Source: Methylococcales bacterium
GTDB lineage: Bacteria; Pseudomonadota; Gammaproteobacteria; Methylococcales; Methylomonadaceae
DNA: 64,000 bases
Reading direction: 5' to 3'
Assembly (NCBI GenBank): GCA_028707085.1
Contig: JAQTUW010000016.1
Location: forward strand, 1 to 64,000
Each line of letters starts with the position of its first letter. Within the stretch, counting starts at the first letter, position 1. A program made the translations under genes and the position numbers. Shown here piece after piece: positions 21,457 through 32,572 of the stretch. The notes beneath the pieces were generated by a model, which did no database searches, was not told the origin of the DNA, and worked only from the letters and a program-made list of their open reading frames with translations.

Positions 21457-24135
21457 TTAAATCAGCCAGGGTGCAATTGCTTCCGGATTGATATGGTATT
21501 TTGCAATGGCCACATCGACTTTGGCGGCATCGAATTCACCGCTTTGCGCCAGACAGTACAATGCGGCGACAGCAATATGATACCGATCCACTTCAAAGAA
21601 GCTGCGCAGGTTGGCGCGGGTATCGGAGCGGCCGAAACCATCCGTCCCCAGCACCATGTAAGGTTTTTTGACATACGATCTGATCTGTTCCGCAAAGCCG
21701 CGAATGTAGTCAGAAGCCGCAATGACAGGCCCTCGGCTACCATTCAGGCAAACTTCAACATGAGAAACCCGCGGTTTTTCAGTCGGATGCAGACGATTCC
21801 AGCGTTCGCAGCTTTGACCGTCGCGGCTCAGCTCGGTAAAGCTTGGGCAACTCCACAGATCGGCATCCACGCCCCAGTCGTCATGCAGCAATCCGGCCGC
21901 AGCAATCACTTCCATGAAAATGGTGCCGGAACCCAGTAATTGCACGCAGGGATTTTTACTGTTCGAGCCCTTTTTAAACAGATACATGCCTTTCAGGATG
22001 TCGGCTTCCGCGCCCTCCGGCATGGCGGCCTGTTCATAATTCTCGTTCATCAGGGTGATATAGTAGAAAATATCTTCCTGCTCGACATACATTCTGCGCA
22101 GGCCGTCCTGGATAATCACAGCCAGTTCACAGGCAAAAGTCGGATCATAGGCATAACAGTTCGGCACCGTTGCCGCCATCAGATGGCTGTGGCCGTCCTC
22201 GTGCTGCAGACCCTCGCCGTTCAATGTGGTTCTGCCCGCAGTGCCGCCCAGCAAAAAGCCCCGGGTGCGCTGATCGGCCGCAGCCCAAATCAGATCGCCC
22301 ACCCGCTGAAATCCGAACATGGAATAATAGATGAAGAACGGAATCATGGGTACGCCATGCGTGGAATAGGCCGTGCCGGCGGCAATCCAGTCGCACAGGC
22401 CACCCGCTTCGTTGATGCCTTCCTGCAAAACCTGGCCATGCTTGTCTTCCTTGTAGAACATAAGCTGCTCGGCATCCTGCGGAGTATATAACTGGCCGAC
22501 TTGCGACCAGATGCCAAGCTGCCTGAACATGCCTTCCATACCGAAGGTACGCGATTCGTCAGGCACGATAGGCACGATCCGCTTGCCGATCTGCTTGTCT
22601 TTCACCAGCGTGTTGAGAATGCGGACGAAAGCCATGGTGGTGGAAATTTCATGGCCTTCGCCGGTGCCTTCCAGCAGGGTTTTGAATGTCTCCAACGGCG
22701 GCACTTCCAGCGGATAGGCCCGGGTGCGGCGCGCCGGCAGATAACCGCCCAGCTCGACCCGCCGCTGGCGCATGTATTTGAGTTCTTCCGAATCTTCGGA
22801 AAAACGCAGATACGGCAAATTAAGCAACTCCTCGTCGCCGACCGGTAACTGGTAGCGGTCGCGGATGCGTTTGATGGACTCCATGCTCATCTTCTTCTGC
22901 TGATGGCTGGTGTTTTGCGCCTGACCCGAATCGCCCATGCCGTAACCCTTGATGGTTTTGGCAAGAATGACGGTGGGCTGGCCTTTGTGATTAGCTGCGG
23001 CCTGATAGGCGGCAAACATTTTGATGGTGTCGTGGCCGCCGCGGTTCAATTCCCAGATGTCATAATCGGTGTAGTCTTTAACCAGTTCCTGCAATTCCGG
23101 GGTGTTGAAGAAATGCTCACGGACATAAGCGCCATCCTTGGATTTGAAAGTCTGATAGTCGCCGTCCACGCATTCCATCATCCGTTTGACCACCAAGCCC
23201 TTTTTGTCGCGAACCAGAATCGGATCCCAGCGCCGCCCCCAGATAACCTTGATGACATTCCAGTTGGCGCCGCGGAAATTGCTTTCCAGTTCCTGAATGA
23301 TCTTGCTATTGCCGCGCACAGGGCCATCCAGCCGTTGCAGGTTGCAGTTGACCACAAAAATCAGATTATCCAGCTTCTCGCGGCCGGCCATGCCAATGGC
23401 GCCCAGGGTTTCCGGTTCGTCGGTTTCGCCATCGCCCAAAAATGCCCAGACCTTGCGGCCTTCGGTATTGCTTAAGCCCCTATCCTGCATATAGTGCATG
23501 AAACGGGCCTGATAAATCGCCATGATGGGCCCCAGCCCCATGGATACCGTGGGAAACTGCCAGAAGTCCGGCATCAGCCAGGGATGAGGATAGGAAGACA
23601 AACCATGCCCGCCGACTTCCTGACGGAAATTATCCATTTCCGCTTCGCTCAGGCGGCCCAGCAGGAATGCATGGGCATAAATACCGGGTGCGGAATGCCC
23701 CTGAGTAAAAACCAGATCGCCGCCATGCTTGTCGGAAGGTGCATGCCAGAAATGATTCTGGCCGACATCGTACAAGGTGACGGCAGAAGCGAAACTGGCG
23801 ATATGGCCACCCACATTGGTGTGCTTGTTGGCGCGCAGCACCATCATCATCGCATTCCAGCGCACATAGGAACGAATAGTCCGCTCGACATCGGTGTTGC
23901 CTGGAAACTTGGGCTGCTTATCGACCGAAATGGTATTGATGTAGGCCGTGTTGGCCGAAAAAGGAATATCTGAACCTGACTGCCTGGCGATGCTGACCAG
24001 TTTCTCAATCAAAAAGCTGGCGCGATCACTACCTTCTTTTTCTATGACCGCTTCCAGTGCTTCCATCCATTCTCTGGTTTCATCAGGATCGATGTCTGGT
24101 ATGCCGGTAAGGTCTGTATTTAAACTGTTGCTCAT
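21457..24135 (-). CDS. aceE: Pyruvate dehydrogenase (acetyl-transferring), homodimeric E1
   Basis: DPDETREWMEALEAVIEKEGSDRASFLIEKL; VWAFLGDGETDEPETLGAIGMAGREKLDNLIFVVNCNLQRLDGPVRGN. Start set to MSNSLNTD; the track ORF extends to 24201. Confidence 0.97.
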   Translation of the reverse strand: MSNSLNTDLTGIPDIDPDETREWMEALEAVIEKEGSDRASFLIEKLVSIARQSGSDIPFSANTAYINTISVDKQPKFPGNTDVERTIRSYVRWNAMMMVLRANKHTNVGGHIASFASAVTLYDVGQNHFWHAPSDKHGGDLVFTQGHSAPGIYAHAFLLGRLSEAEMDNFRQEVGGHGLSSYPHPWLMPDFWQFPTVSMGLGPIMAIYQARFMHYMQDRGLSNTEGRKVWAFLGDGETDEPETLGAIGMAGREKLDNLIFVVNCNLQRLDGPVRGNSKIIQELESNFRGANWNVIKVIWGRRWDPILVRDKKGLVVKRMMECVDGDYQTFKSKDGAYVREHFFNTPELQELVKDYTDYDIWELNRGGHDTIKMFAAYQAAANHKGQPTVILAKTIKGYGMGDSGQAQNTSHQQKKMSMESIKRIRDRYQLPVGDEELLNLPYLRFSEDSEELKYMRQRRVELGGYLPARRTRAYPLEVPPLETFKTLLEGTGEGHEISTTMAFVRILNTLVKDKQIGKRIVPIVPDESRTFGMEGMFRQLGIWSQVGQLYTPQDAEQLMFYKEDKHGQVLQEGINEAGGLCDWIAAGTAYSTHGVPMIPFFIYYSMFGFQRVGDLIWAAADQRTRGFLLGGTAGRTTLNGEGLQHEDGHSHLMAATVPNCYAYDPTFACELAVIIQDGLRRMYVEQEDIFYYITLMNENYEQAAMPEGAEADILKGMYLFKKGSNSKNPCVQLLGSGTIFMEVIAAAGLLHDDWGVDADLWSCPSFTELSRDGQSCERWNRLHPTEKPRVSHVEVCLNGSRGPVIAASDYIRGFAEQIRSYVKKPYMVLGTDGFGRSDTRANLRSFFEVDRYHIAVAALYCLAQSGEFDAAKVDVAIAKYHINPEAIAPWLI

Positions 24136-24471
24136 TACGGTGCCTGGTAAAATCGTTGGACAAACTGTTAAAAGGATACCTGAATTGACTGGTTTGAGCA
24201 TGTTTTTTTACAAGTCTCCGGCCCGACAGACCGGGCGATCCGCCGAACGAAAGCCGTTATGCCGCATCGGCGGTCTCCGGGCGGGCAAACTTAAGATACC
24301 GGGCTTTGTGATATGCCGTTTCCGGCAGACATTGCCAACAGATCTGGCGAATAACCGCTCCAGGTTTTTAGGACGATGGATAAAGCACGCCGCGCCAGAT
24401 TCCCTTTCGCCACAGTGTCGCCACGCTTTATACTAGGGTAATATTTTTACACTATAAGGCAAGTCGCATCG

Positions 24472-25728
24472 ATGAAAACTTATCTGGTCGGCGGCGCAGT
24501 GCGTGATCGTTTGCTGGATTATCCGGTCAAGGAATACGACTGGCTGGTCATAGGCGAAACCGAGGCGTCCATGCTGGCGCAGGGCTTCCGGCCTGTCGGC
24601 AAGGATTTCCCGGTATTTCTGCATCCGATCAGCCATGACGAATATGCACTGGCGCGTACCGAACGCAAAACCGCGCCCGGCTATAAAGGTTTTGCAGTAC
24701 ACGCCACGCCGGACGTCACGCTGGAGGAAGATCTGCTGCGCCGCGATCTGACCATCAACGCCATGGCGATGGACACGGATGGGGTGCTGATCGATCCGTT
24801 CCGCGGCCGGGACGATTTGCAAAATCGCCTTCTCCGCCATGTCTCCCCGGCATTCAGCGAAGATCCGGTGCGGATACTCAGAGTTGCCCGCTTTGCGGCC
24901 CGATACGCCCATCTGGGCTTTAAAGTCGCCACGGAAACCCTGACCCTGATGCAGGACATGGTGGGCCAGGGCGAAGCCAATCATCTAGTGGCGGAACGGG
25001 TCTGGGCCGAATTGTACAAGGCCTTGCAGGAAGCCACGCCTGCCGCCTTTTTTCAGGTGCTGCGCGAATGCGATGCATTAGAAGTCATTTTCCCGGAAAT
25101 CGACGCCTTGTTCGGGGTGCCGCAACCGGAAAAACACCATCCGGAAATCGACACCGGCATCCATACTCTAATGGCGCTGGAACAGGCCGCAGTTTTGACG
25201 ACAGACCCGGAAACCCGGCTGGCTGCCCTGCTTCACGACCTTGGCAAGGCCAGAACCCCCAGCCGGTACTGGCCGAGTCATCATGGCCATGAACTTGGCG
25301 GCTTGCCGGTTCTGAACAGTTTTTGCGAACGGCTCAGGGTACCGAAATCATTCAAAAACCTTTGCGCCCATGTCATGCAATATCATAGTCACTGTCACCG
25401 GGTGCTGGAATTACGCCCGGACACCCTGGCCGACATGTTACAGGCGATAGGCGCCTTCAAACCGGATAACCGTCTGCAATGCTTTATCCTGGCCTGCGAA
25501 GCCGATGCCCGCGGCAGAACCGGCCTTGAAAACCGCGCCTACCCGCAAGCCGATTATTTACGGCAGGCGGCGCAAGCGGCAAATACAATCGACACCACAT
25601 CAATCATGCAGAACCCGCTCAAAGGCCCGGAGATCGGCGCCGCCATCAGGCAATTGCGGATTGCAGCCATTCGGGATTTTAAAAAACAATATTTCTCGCT
25701 ATCCGTAAGCGAAGCTAGTAACAACTAA
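24472..25728 (+). CDS. cca: Multifunctional CCA tRNA nucleotidyltransferase
   Basis: MKTYLVGGAVRDRLLDYPVKEYDWLVIG; RRDLTINAMAMDTDG; HD motif LAALLHDLGKARTP. Confidence 0.97.
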   Translation: MKTYLVGGAVRDRLLDYPVKEYDWLVIGETEASMLAQGFRPVGKDFPVFLHPISHDEYALARTERKTAPGYKGFAVHATPDVTLEEDLLRRDLTINAMAMDTDGVLIDPFRGRDDLQNRLLRHVSPAFSEDPVRILRVARFAARYAHLGFKVATETLTLMQDMVGQGEANHLVAERVWAELYKALQEATPAAFFQVLRECDALEVIFPEIDALFGVPQPEKHHPEIDTGIHTLMALEQAAVLTTDPETRLAALLHDLGKARTPSRYWPSHHGHELGGLPVLNSFCERLRVPKSFKNLCAHVMQYHSHCHRVLELRPDTLADMLQAIGAFKPDNRLQCFILACEADARGRTGLENRAYPQADYLRQAAQAANTIDTTSIMQNPLKGPEIGAAIRQLRIAAIRDFKKQYFSLSVSEASNN

Positions 25729-25884
25729 AAAACGCATCGCAGCCCGCTCCGTCTTGTTAGCCTCGCCCGGGCGAATCAATTCATGGATATGTGTCCAAAT
25801 TCCGGATAAAAAACCGACTTAATACCTCCAGTCAAGTAAAATAGACAAATATGAAAAATTCGACCGCCAAAACAGGACATCAGA

Positions 25885-26751
25885 ATGCTTAGTTACCGTC
25901 ATGGCTTTCACGCCGGCAACTTTGCCGATGTCTTGAAACACTGCCTGATCTCACTGGTTATTACTGCCTTAAAACAGAAAGACAAGCCTTTTGTCTATAT
26001 AGACACCCACGCCGGAGCCGGTAAATATTCCTTTAAATCCGAACTCGCCCAAAGAACCGGCGAATATCAGCAAGGTATCGGCCGGGTATGGGACAATCCG
26101 CAGCCACCGACGGAAATGAAAGACTATCTGGCGGCTATTCGCGCCGAAAATACCGGACGCCAACTGGTGCGTTATCCCGGTTCGCCGCAACTGGTTCGCC
26201 GTTTGATACGAACCCAGGACAGAATGCAGCTTTCCGAACTGCACAGTACCGATTTTGAAGCACTGCAGCAGCTGTTCGCCCAGGACAAACAGGTCGGCAT
26301 CGCCCGGGAAAATGGCCTGGAAATGCTGGAAAAGAAATTGCCTCCCATCCAAAAACGCGGTTTTATCCTGATTGACCCCAGTTACGAAATGAAAGCCGAT
26401 TACAATCAGGTGGTGCAGACCCTGAAAAGCGCCCACAAGCATTTCGCCACCGGCATTTATGGGCTTTGGTATCCGGTCATCGACCGCCAGATCACCGAAC
26501 GCATGTTGCTGCAGCTTGAAACAAGCGGCATTCCCCGGCAGTTACGCATAGAACACTGCGTTACCGCCGACGGAGCGATGCGCGGCATGACAGGTTCTGG
26601 TATGCTGTTTATAAATCCGCCCTGGCAGCTCGCCAGCCAGGCGGAAAACCTGTTGCCCTGGCTAAATCGGATACTGACGAATAACCAGGGGCATTGGAAA
26701 GTAGAATGGCAAGTACCTGAATCGGTTGCGGAGAGGACTGAAAGGAATTAG
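25885..26751 (+). CDS. rlmJ: 23S rRNA (adenine(2030)-N(6))-methyltransferase
   Basis: MLSYRHGFHAGNFADVLKHCLISLVI; FVYIDTHAGAGKYSF; FILIDPSYEMKADY. Confidence 0.96.
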   Translation: MLSYRHGFHAGNFADVLKHCLISLVITALKQKDKPFVYIDTHAGAGKYSFKSELAQRTGEYQQGIGRVWDNPQPPTEMKDYLAAIRAENTGRQLVRYPGSPQLVRRLIRTQDRMQLSELHSTDFEALQQLFAQDKQVGIARENGLEMLEKKLPPIQKRGFILIDPSYEMKADYNQVVQTLKSAHKHFATGIYGLWYPVIDRQITERMLLQLETSGIPRQLRIEHCVTADGAMRGMTGSGMLFINPPWQLASQAENLLPWLNRILTNNQGHWKVEWQVPESVAERTERN

Positions 26752-26753
26752 CA

Positions 26754-27218
26754 ATGATTAGAAAAAATGTCGATCTCATCATCGTCGCTTTAATTACGAC
26801 ATCGCTTATCCTGTACGATGTTACTTTCGAATTGCTGGAAGAATTTTTTCATCTGCTGTTCGAAGTGCTGCACAATCTGTTCGAATGGGTTGAACTGGGC
26901 GTGGAAGAAGTGGTCGAATTCGGGTTTCACTTCCTGGATATCGGCGAAACCGTGGAATATCTGTTCATTACCGAACGCCACGGCAGCCAGGTTGTGACCT
27001 TTTATTTTCTGATGGGCGTCATCGGCTACGGCATATACAAACTGGCCAAATTCGCCCCGGGTACTTATCGCTATCTGCAACGCTCCATGCTGATGTCATG
27101 GATACGCCGAAAAACCCAATGCCAGCTTTTCTGGCATTCCCAAACACAGATACGAAAAGTAATTCTGCTTGTTAGCGCTGCGAGCATCCTGCTGCTCCTG
27201 CTATTTATCATTATCTGA
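26754..27218 (+). CDS. Uncharacterised membrane protein, probably in an operon with rlmJ
   Basis: 154 aa; starts 2 bp after rlmJ; several hydrophobic segments and an acidic/His-containing stretch HLLFEVLHNLFEWVELGVEEVVEFGFHFLDIGETVEYLF. Confidence 0.75.
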   Translation: MIRKNVDLIIVALITTSLILYDVTFELLEEFFHLLFEVLHNLFEWVELGVEEVVEFGFHFLDIGETVEYLFITERHGSQVVTFYFLMGVIGYGIYKLAKFAPGTYRYLQRSMLMSWIRRKTQCQLFWHSQTQIRKVILLVSAASILLLLLFIII

Positions 27219-27254
27219 TTCCCCGCCTGCATAAGCCAATAGTTTACCAAACTC

Positions 27255-28694
27255 ATGCCATTACTCGAACAAGTCAAACACGCCATACTCGCTCCCAGCG
27301 ACCTGCAAATCCGGAATATAGACAGCATTATCGCCACCCTGCTCAGCACGCCGGTCGATGTGGCGGATGTGTATTTTCAGTCCAGCCATTTTGAATCCTG
27401 GTCGCTGGAAGGTGGCATCATCAAGGAAGGCACTCACTCCATCGAACGCGGAGCCGGAGTTAGAGTCGTCAGCGGCGACAAAACCGGCTTTGCCTATAGC
27501 GACCGCATTGAGCTGCCGATTTTGCTGGAAGCGGCGAAAAATGTAAAAGCCATCGTCAGACATGGACAAAACGCCCAAACCCGAATCGAAACCGCCGGCA
27601 GCCGGCCTCAGCTTTACCCGTCCGCCAATCCTCTAAAATCGCTGGCGGATCAGCAAAAAATCGATCTACTGAAACGCATAGACAGCGAAACCCGCAAGCT
27701 GGACAGCCGAGTCGAAGAAGTCATGATCAGTCTGGTCGCCGCTTACGACAATATCCTGGTCGCCAACCAGGACGGTTCGCTGGCTGCCGATGTCAGACCG
27801 CTGGTCAGACTGAATGTGAGCGTGATTCTGGTGGAAGACGGCCGCCGAGAACAAGGCAGCATGGGCGGCGGCGCACGTCACGATTACAGCTATTTCATGG
27901 AAGGCGACAGAGCCCTGGATTACGGCCGTGAAGCGGTGCGCCAGGCGCAAGTCAATTTGCAGGCCGAAGATGCGCCGGCCGGCAACATGACGGTGGTGCT
28001 GGGCCCAGGCTGGCCGGGCATCCTGTTGCACGAAGCCATCGGCCATGGGCTAGAAGGCGACTTTAACCGGAAAGGCACCTCCGCCTTTAGCGGCAGAATA
28101 GGCGAGCGGGTGGGGTCTGAGCTCTGCACCGTCGTGGATGACGGCACATTGCCGGGCCGGCGCGGTTCGCTGAGCATGGACGACGAAGGCACGCCCTGTG
28201 AAAACACCGTCCTGATTGAAAAAGGCATACTCAAAGCCTATATGCAGGACAAACTCAACGCCAGACTGATGAACGCAAAATTGACCGGAAATGGCCGCCG
28301 CGAATCCTATGCACACCTGCCGATGCCGCGCATGACCAACACCTATATGCTGCCGGGCGAAAGCGATCCCGAAGAGATTATCCGCTCGGTCAAAAAAGGT
28401 CTGTACGCCCAAAACTTCGGCGGCGGTCAGGTCGATATTACCTCTGGAAAATTTGTATTTTCCGCCAGCGAGGCTTATCTGATCGAAAACGGCAAGATCA
28501 CCCGCCCGGTAAAAGGCGCAACATTGATAGGCAACGGCCCGGACGTATTGACCAGAGTATCCATGGTTGGCAACAATATGCAACTGGACAGCGGTGTCGG
28601 CACCTGCGGCAAGGACGGTCAGAGCGTACCGGTTGGTGTCGGCCAGCCGACCCTGAAAATTGACGGACTGACCGTCGGCGGCACCAGTGTCTGA
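27255..28694 (+). CDS. tldD: Metalloprotease TldD
   Basis: 479 aa; [32 protein letters not shown] (HExxxH); paired with the pmbA homologue. Confidence 0.97.
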   Translation: MPLLEQVKHAILAPSDLQIRNIDSIIATLLSTPVDVADVYFQSSHFESWSLEGGIIKEGTHSIERGAGVRVVSGDKTGFAYSDRIELPILLEAAKNVKAIVRHGQNAQTRIETAGSRPQLYPSANPLKSLADQQKIDLLKRIDSETRKLDSRVEEVMISLVAAYDNILVANQDGSLAADVRPLVRLNVSVILVEDGRREQGSMGGGARHDYSYFMEGDRALDYGREAVRQAQVNLQAEDAPAGNMTVVLGPGWPGILLHEAIGHGLEGDFNRKGTSAFSGRIGERVGSELCTVVDDGTLPGRRGSLSMDDEGTPCENTVLIEKGILKAYMQDKLNARLMNAKLTGNGRRESYAHLPMPRMTNTYMLPGESDPEEIIRSVKKGLYAQNFGGGQVDITSGKFVFSASEAYLIENGKITRPVKGATLIGNGPDVLTRVSMVGNNMQLDSGVGTCGKDGQSVPVGVGQPTLKIDGLTVGGTSV

Positions 28695-28767
28695 ATACTG
28701 CCGGCTCGCCATTTGCCAACACCAGCCGGCTGCAAGCCGGCGACCCCCAACCTAAAGAGACATTACC

Positions 28768-30099
28768 TTGCAAAATCAGGCAGAAATCAAGCGCTTAAAA
28801 AACGTTGTCCAGCAATTGCTGGACGAAGCCGGCCGCCAGGGCGCAACGGCTGCTGAAGCGGCCTTCAGCATAGACAACGGCCTGTCGGCAACAGCTCGGC
28901 TGGGCGAAGTAGAAACCGTCGAATACCATTGCGATCAGGGCATAGGCGTAACCGTCTACTTTGGCCAGAAAAAAGGTTCGGCCAGCACCAACGACATTTC
29001 CGAAGATTCGCTGAAGGAAACCGTAAAAGCAGCCTGCAGCATTGCCCGTTACGCCAGCGAAGACGAATACGCCGGTCTGCCGGATCCTGAAGAACTGGCA
29101 ACCGAATTCCCCGATCTGGACTTGTATCACCCGTGGGAGATCGACGCCGAACAAGCCATCGATCTGGCTATCGAATGCGAAAACGCCGCCCGCCACCACC
29201 ATCCCGCCATCAGCAATTCCGAAGGCGCGACCATCAGCAGCCACCGGGGCGCACGGGTATTCGGCAACTCGCTGGGATTTTTACACGGCAACCTTTCCTC
29301 CCGCCACTCTCTGAGCTGTTCGGTACTGGCCGGCAGCGGCGACGCCATGCAGCGCGATTACTGGTACAGCGTGTCACGCAATGCCGCCAGTCTGGAATCG
29401 GCGCAACAAGTGGGTGAAAAAGCTGCGCAAAGAACGCTTGCCCGCCTGGATGCCCGCAGCCTGAGCACCCGGCAATGCCCGGTATTGTTTGCCGCGGAAA
29501 TGGCCACTGGCCTGATCGGCTCCATGGTCGGCGCGATCAGCGGCGGCAATCTGTATCGCAAAGCTTCGTTTCTGCTGGATGCGCTGGATACCCAAATTTT
29601 TCCGGAATTTGTCAGGATACACGAACAGCCGCTGCTGGCTGGCGCGCTGGGCAGCAGCAGTTACGACGCCGAAGGCGTGGCGACCCGGAACCGGGATATT
29701 GTCAGCAACGGCATATTAAGATCCTATGTATTGAGTACCTATTCCGCCCGCAAACTGGGCATGCAAACCACCGGCAATGCCGGCGGCGTTCATAATTTGA
29801 CCGTGGAAAGCGGCAGCCGGGATTTAGAAAGCATGTTAAAACTGCTGGATACCGGGCTTCTGGTGACCGAACTGATGGGGCAAGGCGTAAACCGGGTGAC
29901 CGGCGATTATTCGCGCGGCGCGTCCGGCTTCTGGGTGGAAAACGGCGTAATCCAGTATCCCGTCCAGGAAATTACCATCGCCGGCAATCTGAAAACCATG
30001 CTGCGCAATATTGTCGAAATTGGCAACGACGCCGATCTACGCGGCAATATCCGGGTAGGCTCGATACTGCTGGAACAGATGGCTATCGCCGGCGAATAG
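28768..30099 (+). CDS. pmbA: Metalloprotease PmbA/TldE
   Basis: 443 aa; NRVTGDYSRGASGFWVENGVIQYPVQEITIAGNLKTMLRNI; follows tldD. Confidence 0.97.
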   Translation: MQNQAEIKRLKNVVQQLLDEAGRQGATAAEAAFSIDNGLSATARLGEVETVEYHCDQGIGVTVYFGQKKGSASTNDISEDSLKETVKAACSIARYASEDEYAGLPDPEELATEFPDLDLYHPWEIDAEQAIDLAIECENAARHHHPAISNSEGATISSHRGARVFGNSLGFLHGNLSSRHSLSCSVLAGSGDAMQRDYWYSVSRNAASLESAQQVGEKAAQRTLARLDARSLSTRQCPVLFAAEMATGLIGSMVGAISGGNLYRKASFLLDALDTQIFPEFVRIHEQPLLAGALGSSSYDAEGVATRNRDIVSNGILRSYVLSTYSARKLGMQTTGNAGGVHNLTVESGSRDLESMLKLLDTGLLVTELMGQGVNRVTGDYSRGASGFWVENGVIQYPVQEITIAGNLKTMLRNIVEIGNDADLRGNIRVGSILLEQMAIAGE

Positions 30100-30344
30100 C
30101 AGCCGGAAAATGACTCGCCGCCGAAAATCCGTGCGCCGCCCTTTTTCCAGAAACCACCGACCCGCCCGTAACAAAATCCCAAAATTTAAGACAGGCCGCT
30201 TACCCGGACAGACCAATCTCTGTTAACATCCGTCCGGGTTAGGGCTGTTTCGACAGCGCAACCGTTGCAAAGGTCGGGTTTGTAGAATACCTCAATGCAG
30301 ATCCGCACCCAACTATATCAATGAGGTCATAATGAGAGGCAAAA

Positions 30345-30866
30345 ATGGATAAACTGACAGCACTTTCTTTAAGCATAGGCATACTGGCCGGCATCGCAAC
30401 CTTTCTGGCGGTAGGACCAGCCGCCGGCGTGTTCTTTATCTGGGCGGCGACCATCGCCTGGGCTGCCTACTTTTTACTGGGCGCCAATAAAGAGGCGCTG
30501 GTCAACACCATCGTTTGCGGTATTTTTGGCGTATTCATGGCGTGGATCACAGCCATATTGCTGACCGAAATCAATCCCGAAGTCGTTCCCGGCTTTAACA
30601 TCATGGCCGCCATCACCGTCGCCGTTTCCGTGGTAGTGCTGTGTCTTGCCGCAAGACTGCCGCAACTTTCAGTCATTCCTGTCAGTGTACTGGGCTATTC
30701 CTCGACTTTTGCCTATCTGTTACAGACGCCTGATAAATTGAGCCAGGATGTATTGTTAAGCCTGTCCCTGGGCAATCCATTGCTGGTGATTTCCATCTCT
30801 TTTGTGGTGGGTACGTTTTTTGGTCAATGGTCCGGACAACTGGCCGGCAAATGGACTAAAGAATAA
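30345..30866 (+). CDS. DUF1097-type membrane protein
   Basis: 173 aa, multiple TM helices; LGANKEALVNTIVCGIFGVFMAWITAIL; overall DUF1097-like. Confidence 0.75.
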   Translation: MDKLTALSLSIGILAGIATFLAVGPAAGVFFIWAATIAWAAYFLLGANKEALVNTIVCGIFGVFMAWITAILLTEINPEVVPGFNIMAAITVAVSVVVLCLAARLPQLSVIPVSVLGYSSTFAYLLQTPDKLSQDVLLSLSLGNPLLVISISFVVGTFFGQWSGQLAGKWTKE

Positions 30867-30964
30867 AAAGCAGTAAACAGCAAAAGATACCGTTCGCGCT
30901 TCGACAGGGCGGACGGTATTTCAGAATCCCGGCAAACGGGTGTCGTTTTATCAATATCTTCCCT

Positions 30965-31495
30965 TTACAACCGCCCTTCCCCCGCGCCCGCCTCCCTGTT
31001 CAGTAGCGCCGCCTTGCGTTCTACGCCCCAGCGGTAGCCGGACAGCTTGCCGTTTGCGGCGATGACCCTATGACAGGGAATCGCCAGCGCCAGCCGGTTT
31101 GCGGCACAGGCGGCGGCGACCGCCCTGAAGGCTTTAGGCGCGCCTATTTGCCGGGCAAGCTGACCATAGCTGCGCGTTTCGCCCGGCGGAATTTGCCGCA
31201 AGGCCTGCCAGACCTGTTGCTGAAATGCGGAGCCACGTACATCCAGCTCCAAATCGAGACTGGTGGCCGGGAATTCAACATAGTTTATGAGTTTTGCCAG
31301 AATTTGCTGCAAATGCTGATCGTTGCCGGAGTGACTGGCCTGCGGAAATTGCCGCAGCAAATCGGCGATGAGAATTTCCGGATTTTCGGACAAAGAAATG
31401 ACGGCAACACCTTTCCGACTGACGGCGGCCAGAATTGTCCCCAAGCTGGACATGCCTGTGTGGTAACTGATTGGTTCCTGATGATTTGGGGTCAT
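30965..31495 (-). CDS. Methylated-DNA--[protein]-cysteine S-methyltransferase
   Basis: Active-site motif IPCHRVIAANGKLSGYRWGVERKAALL; preceded by GSAFQQQVWQALRQIPPGETRSYGQLA. Confidence 0.95.
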   Translation of the reverse strand: MTPNHQEPISYHTGMSSLGTILAAVSRKGVAVISLSENPEILIADLLRQFPQASHSGNDQHLQQILAKLINYVEFPATSLDLELDVRGSAFQQQVWQALRQIPPGETRSYGQLARQIGAPKAFRAVAAACAANRLALAIPCHRVIAANGKLSGYRWGVERKAALLNREAGAGEGRL

Positions 31496-32002
31496 GGTTT
31501 TTTGCTGGCGGCAGATTCAAGTTATCGACTTGGTAAAATACCACAAATCCTGTAACCCGTTTTTTACCATTGCGCAGACCTCAATGCTGAGGTCGGGCGG
31601 TCAGACGGGCGATTTTACACCTGCTTGTTTGCGGATTTCCACTAATTCCAGCGACTCGAAAAATTGTCTGGCATTATCCAGTGAAAAACCATTACGAAAA
31701 ATGGACGATATTGCTGGCGTCATCGCCGTAAATTTATTTGCAATCCTTGTTCGTACTGTCTGTAACCCCGCACACAACCGGTGGCCAATTGCTAACGAAC
31801 TTCTTGCGAAGCACTTAACGCAGTAATTGATAGTGCATCTCGCCAGCGTTTCTTCTGATGTCTGCTGTTTGATCAAAAACCGCCTTCCAAGCCGGATACG
31901 ATTCAATTTTGTCAATCATTAACACATACTGCATACAAACTCCAATGTTGTTAATTTTGATCATAAACCAAGCTAATACTGGTTTGTCGTTTCACTGTTC
32001 AT

Positions 32003-32545
32003 TTAAACCGCCATTTGATTGGGAATCAGCTCAAGCAGATCTGTCCCCCCAACATCGATACCCAGCTGAGACAGCAAGGTGGTGATCTGGCCGCGATGGT
32101 GAGTTTGATGATTAAAAAAGTGCATTATCAAGCTGAAGAAGGATTTATCTGCGGCTACGCCCTTCATGTTGACATAGTGTAAGACGTGTTCCAAATCAGC
32201 CTCTACCAGCGATTGCGACCATGTGGTAATGATGGTATCCAGCCAATGCCGACGCTCCGAAAGGCTTGCCATGTCTGTGAATAATATTTGCCCAAGGTTA
32301 TTTGGAGCCGGAAGTTGTCGTATTGGCTCTAGCGACAGGTGGTTGCCGGGATGAGTCGCAAAACGTTTTAGCCAAATGGTATCGCCAACCACTATGTGAT
32401 TGAGTGTACCGAGAATTGAGCCGAAGAATGCACCTCTGTCCGCCAACAATTCGTCATCAGACAACTGTCTGGCTTCCGTATACAGTTTGGCATTCATCCA
32501 TGTGTTGTAAGAAGCCATTAGGCCAATATGTTCAATTCTGTTCAC
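32003..32545 (-). CDS. DinB family protein
   Basis: MNRIEHIGLMASYNTWMNAKLY...LNHIVVGDTIWLKRF...FNHQTHHRGQITTLLSQLG: three-His DinB layout. Confidence 0.92.
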   Translation of the reverse strand: MNRIEHIGLMASYNTWMNAKLYTEARQLSDDELLADRGAFFGSILGTLNHIVVGDTIWLKRFATHPGNHLSLEPIRQLPAPNNLGQILFTDMASLSERRHWLDTIITTWSQSLVEADLEHVLHYVNMKGVAADKSFFSLIMHFFNHQTHHRGQITTLLSQLGIDVGGTDLLELIPNQMAV

Positions 32546-32572
32546 GAAGTGACTCCTGATAAATCGCTCGGT

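Noticed and set aside
20788-21939. 383-aa plus-strand ORF rich in Ser/Thr/Ala
   Set aside because: Antisense to aceF and the 3' part of aceE; a GC-rich antisense artefact.
31494-31915. Opposing ORFs of 110 aa (+) and 104 aa (-)
   Set aside because: Neither shows a recognisable family; could be another remnant but evidence is too weak to call.
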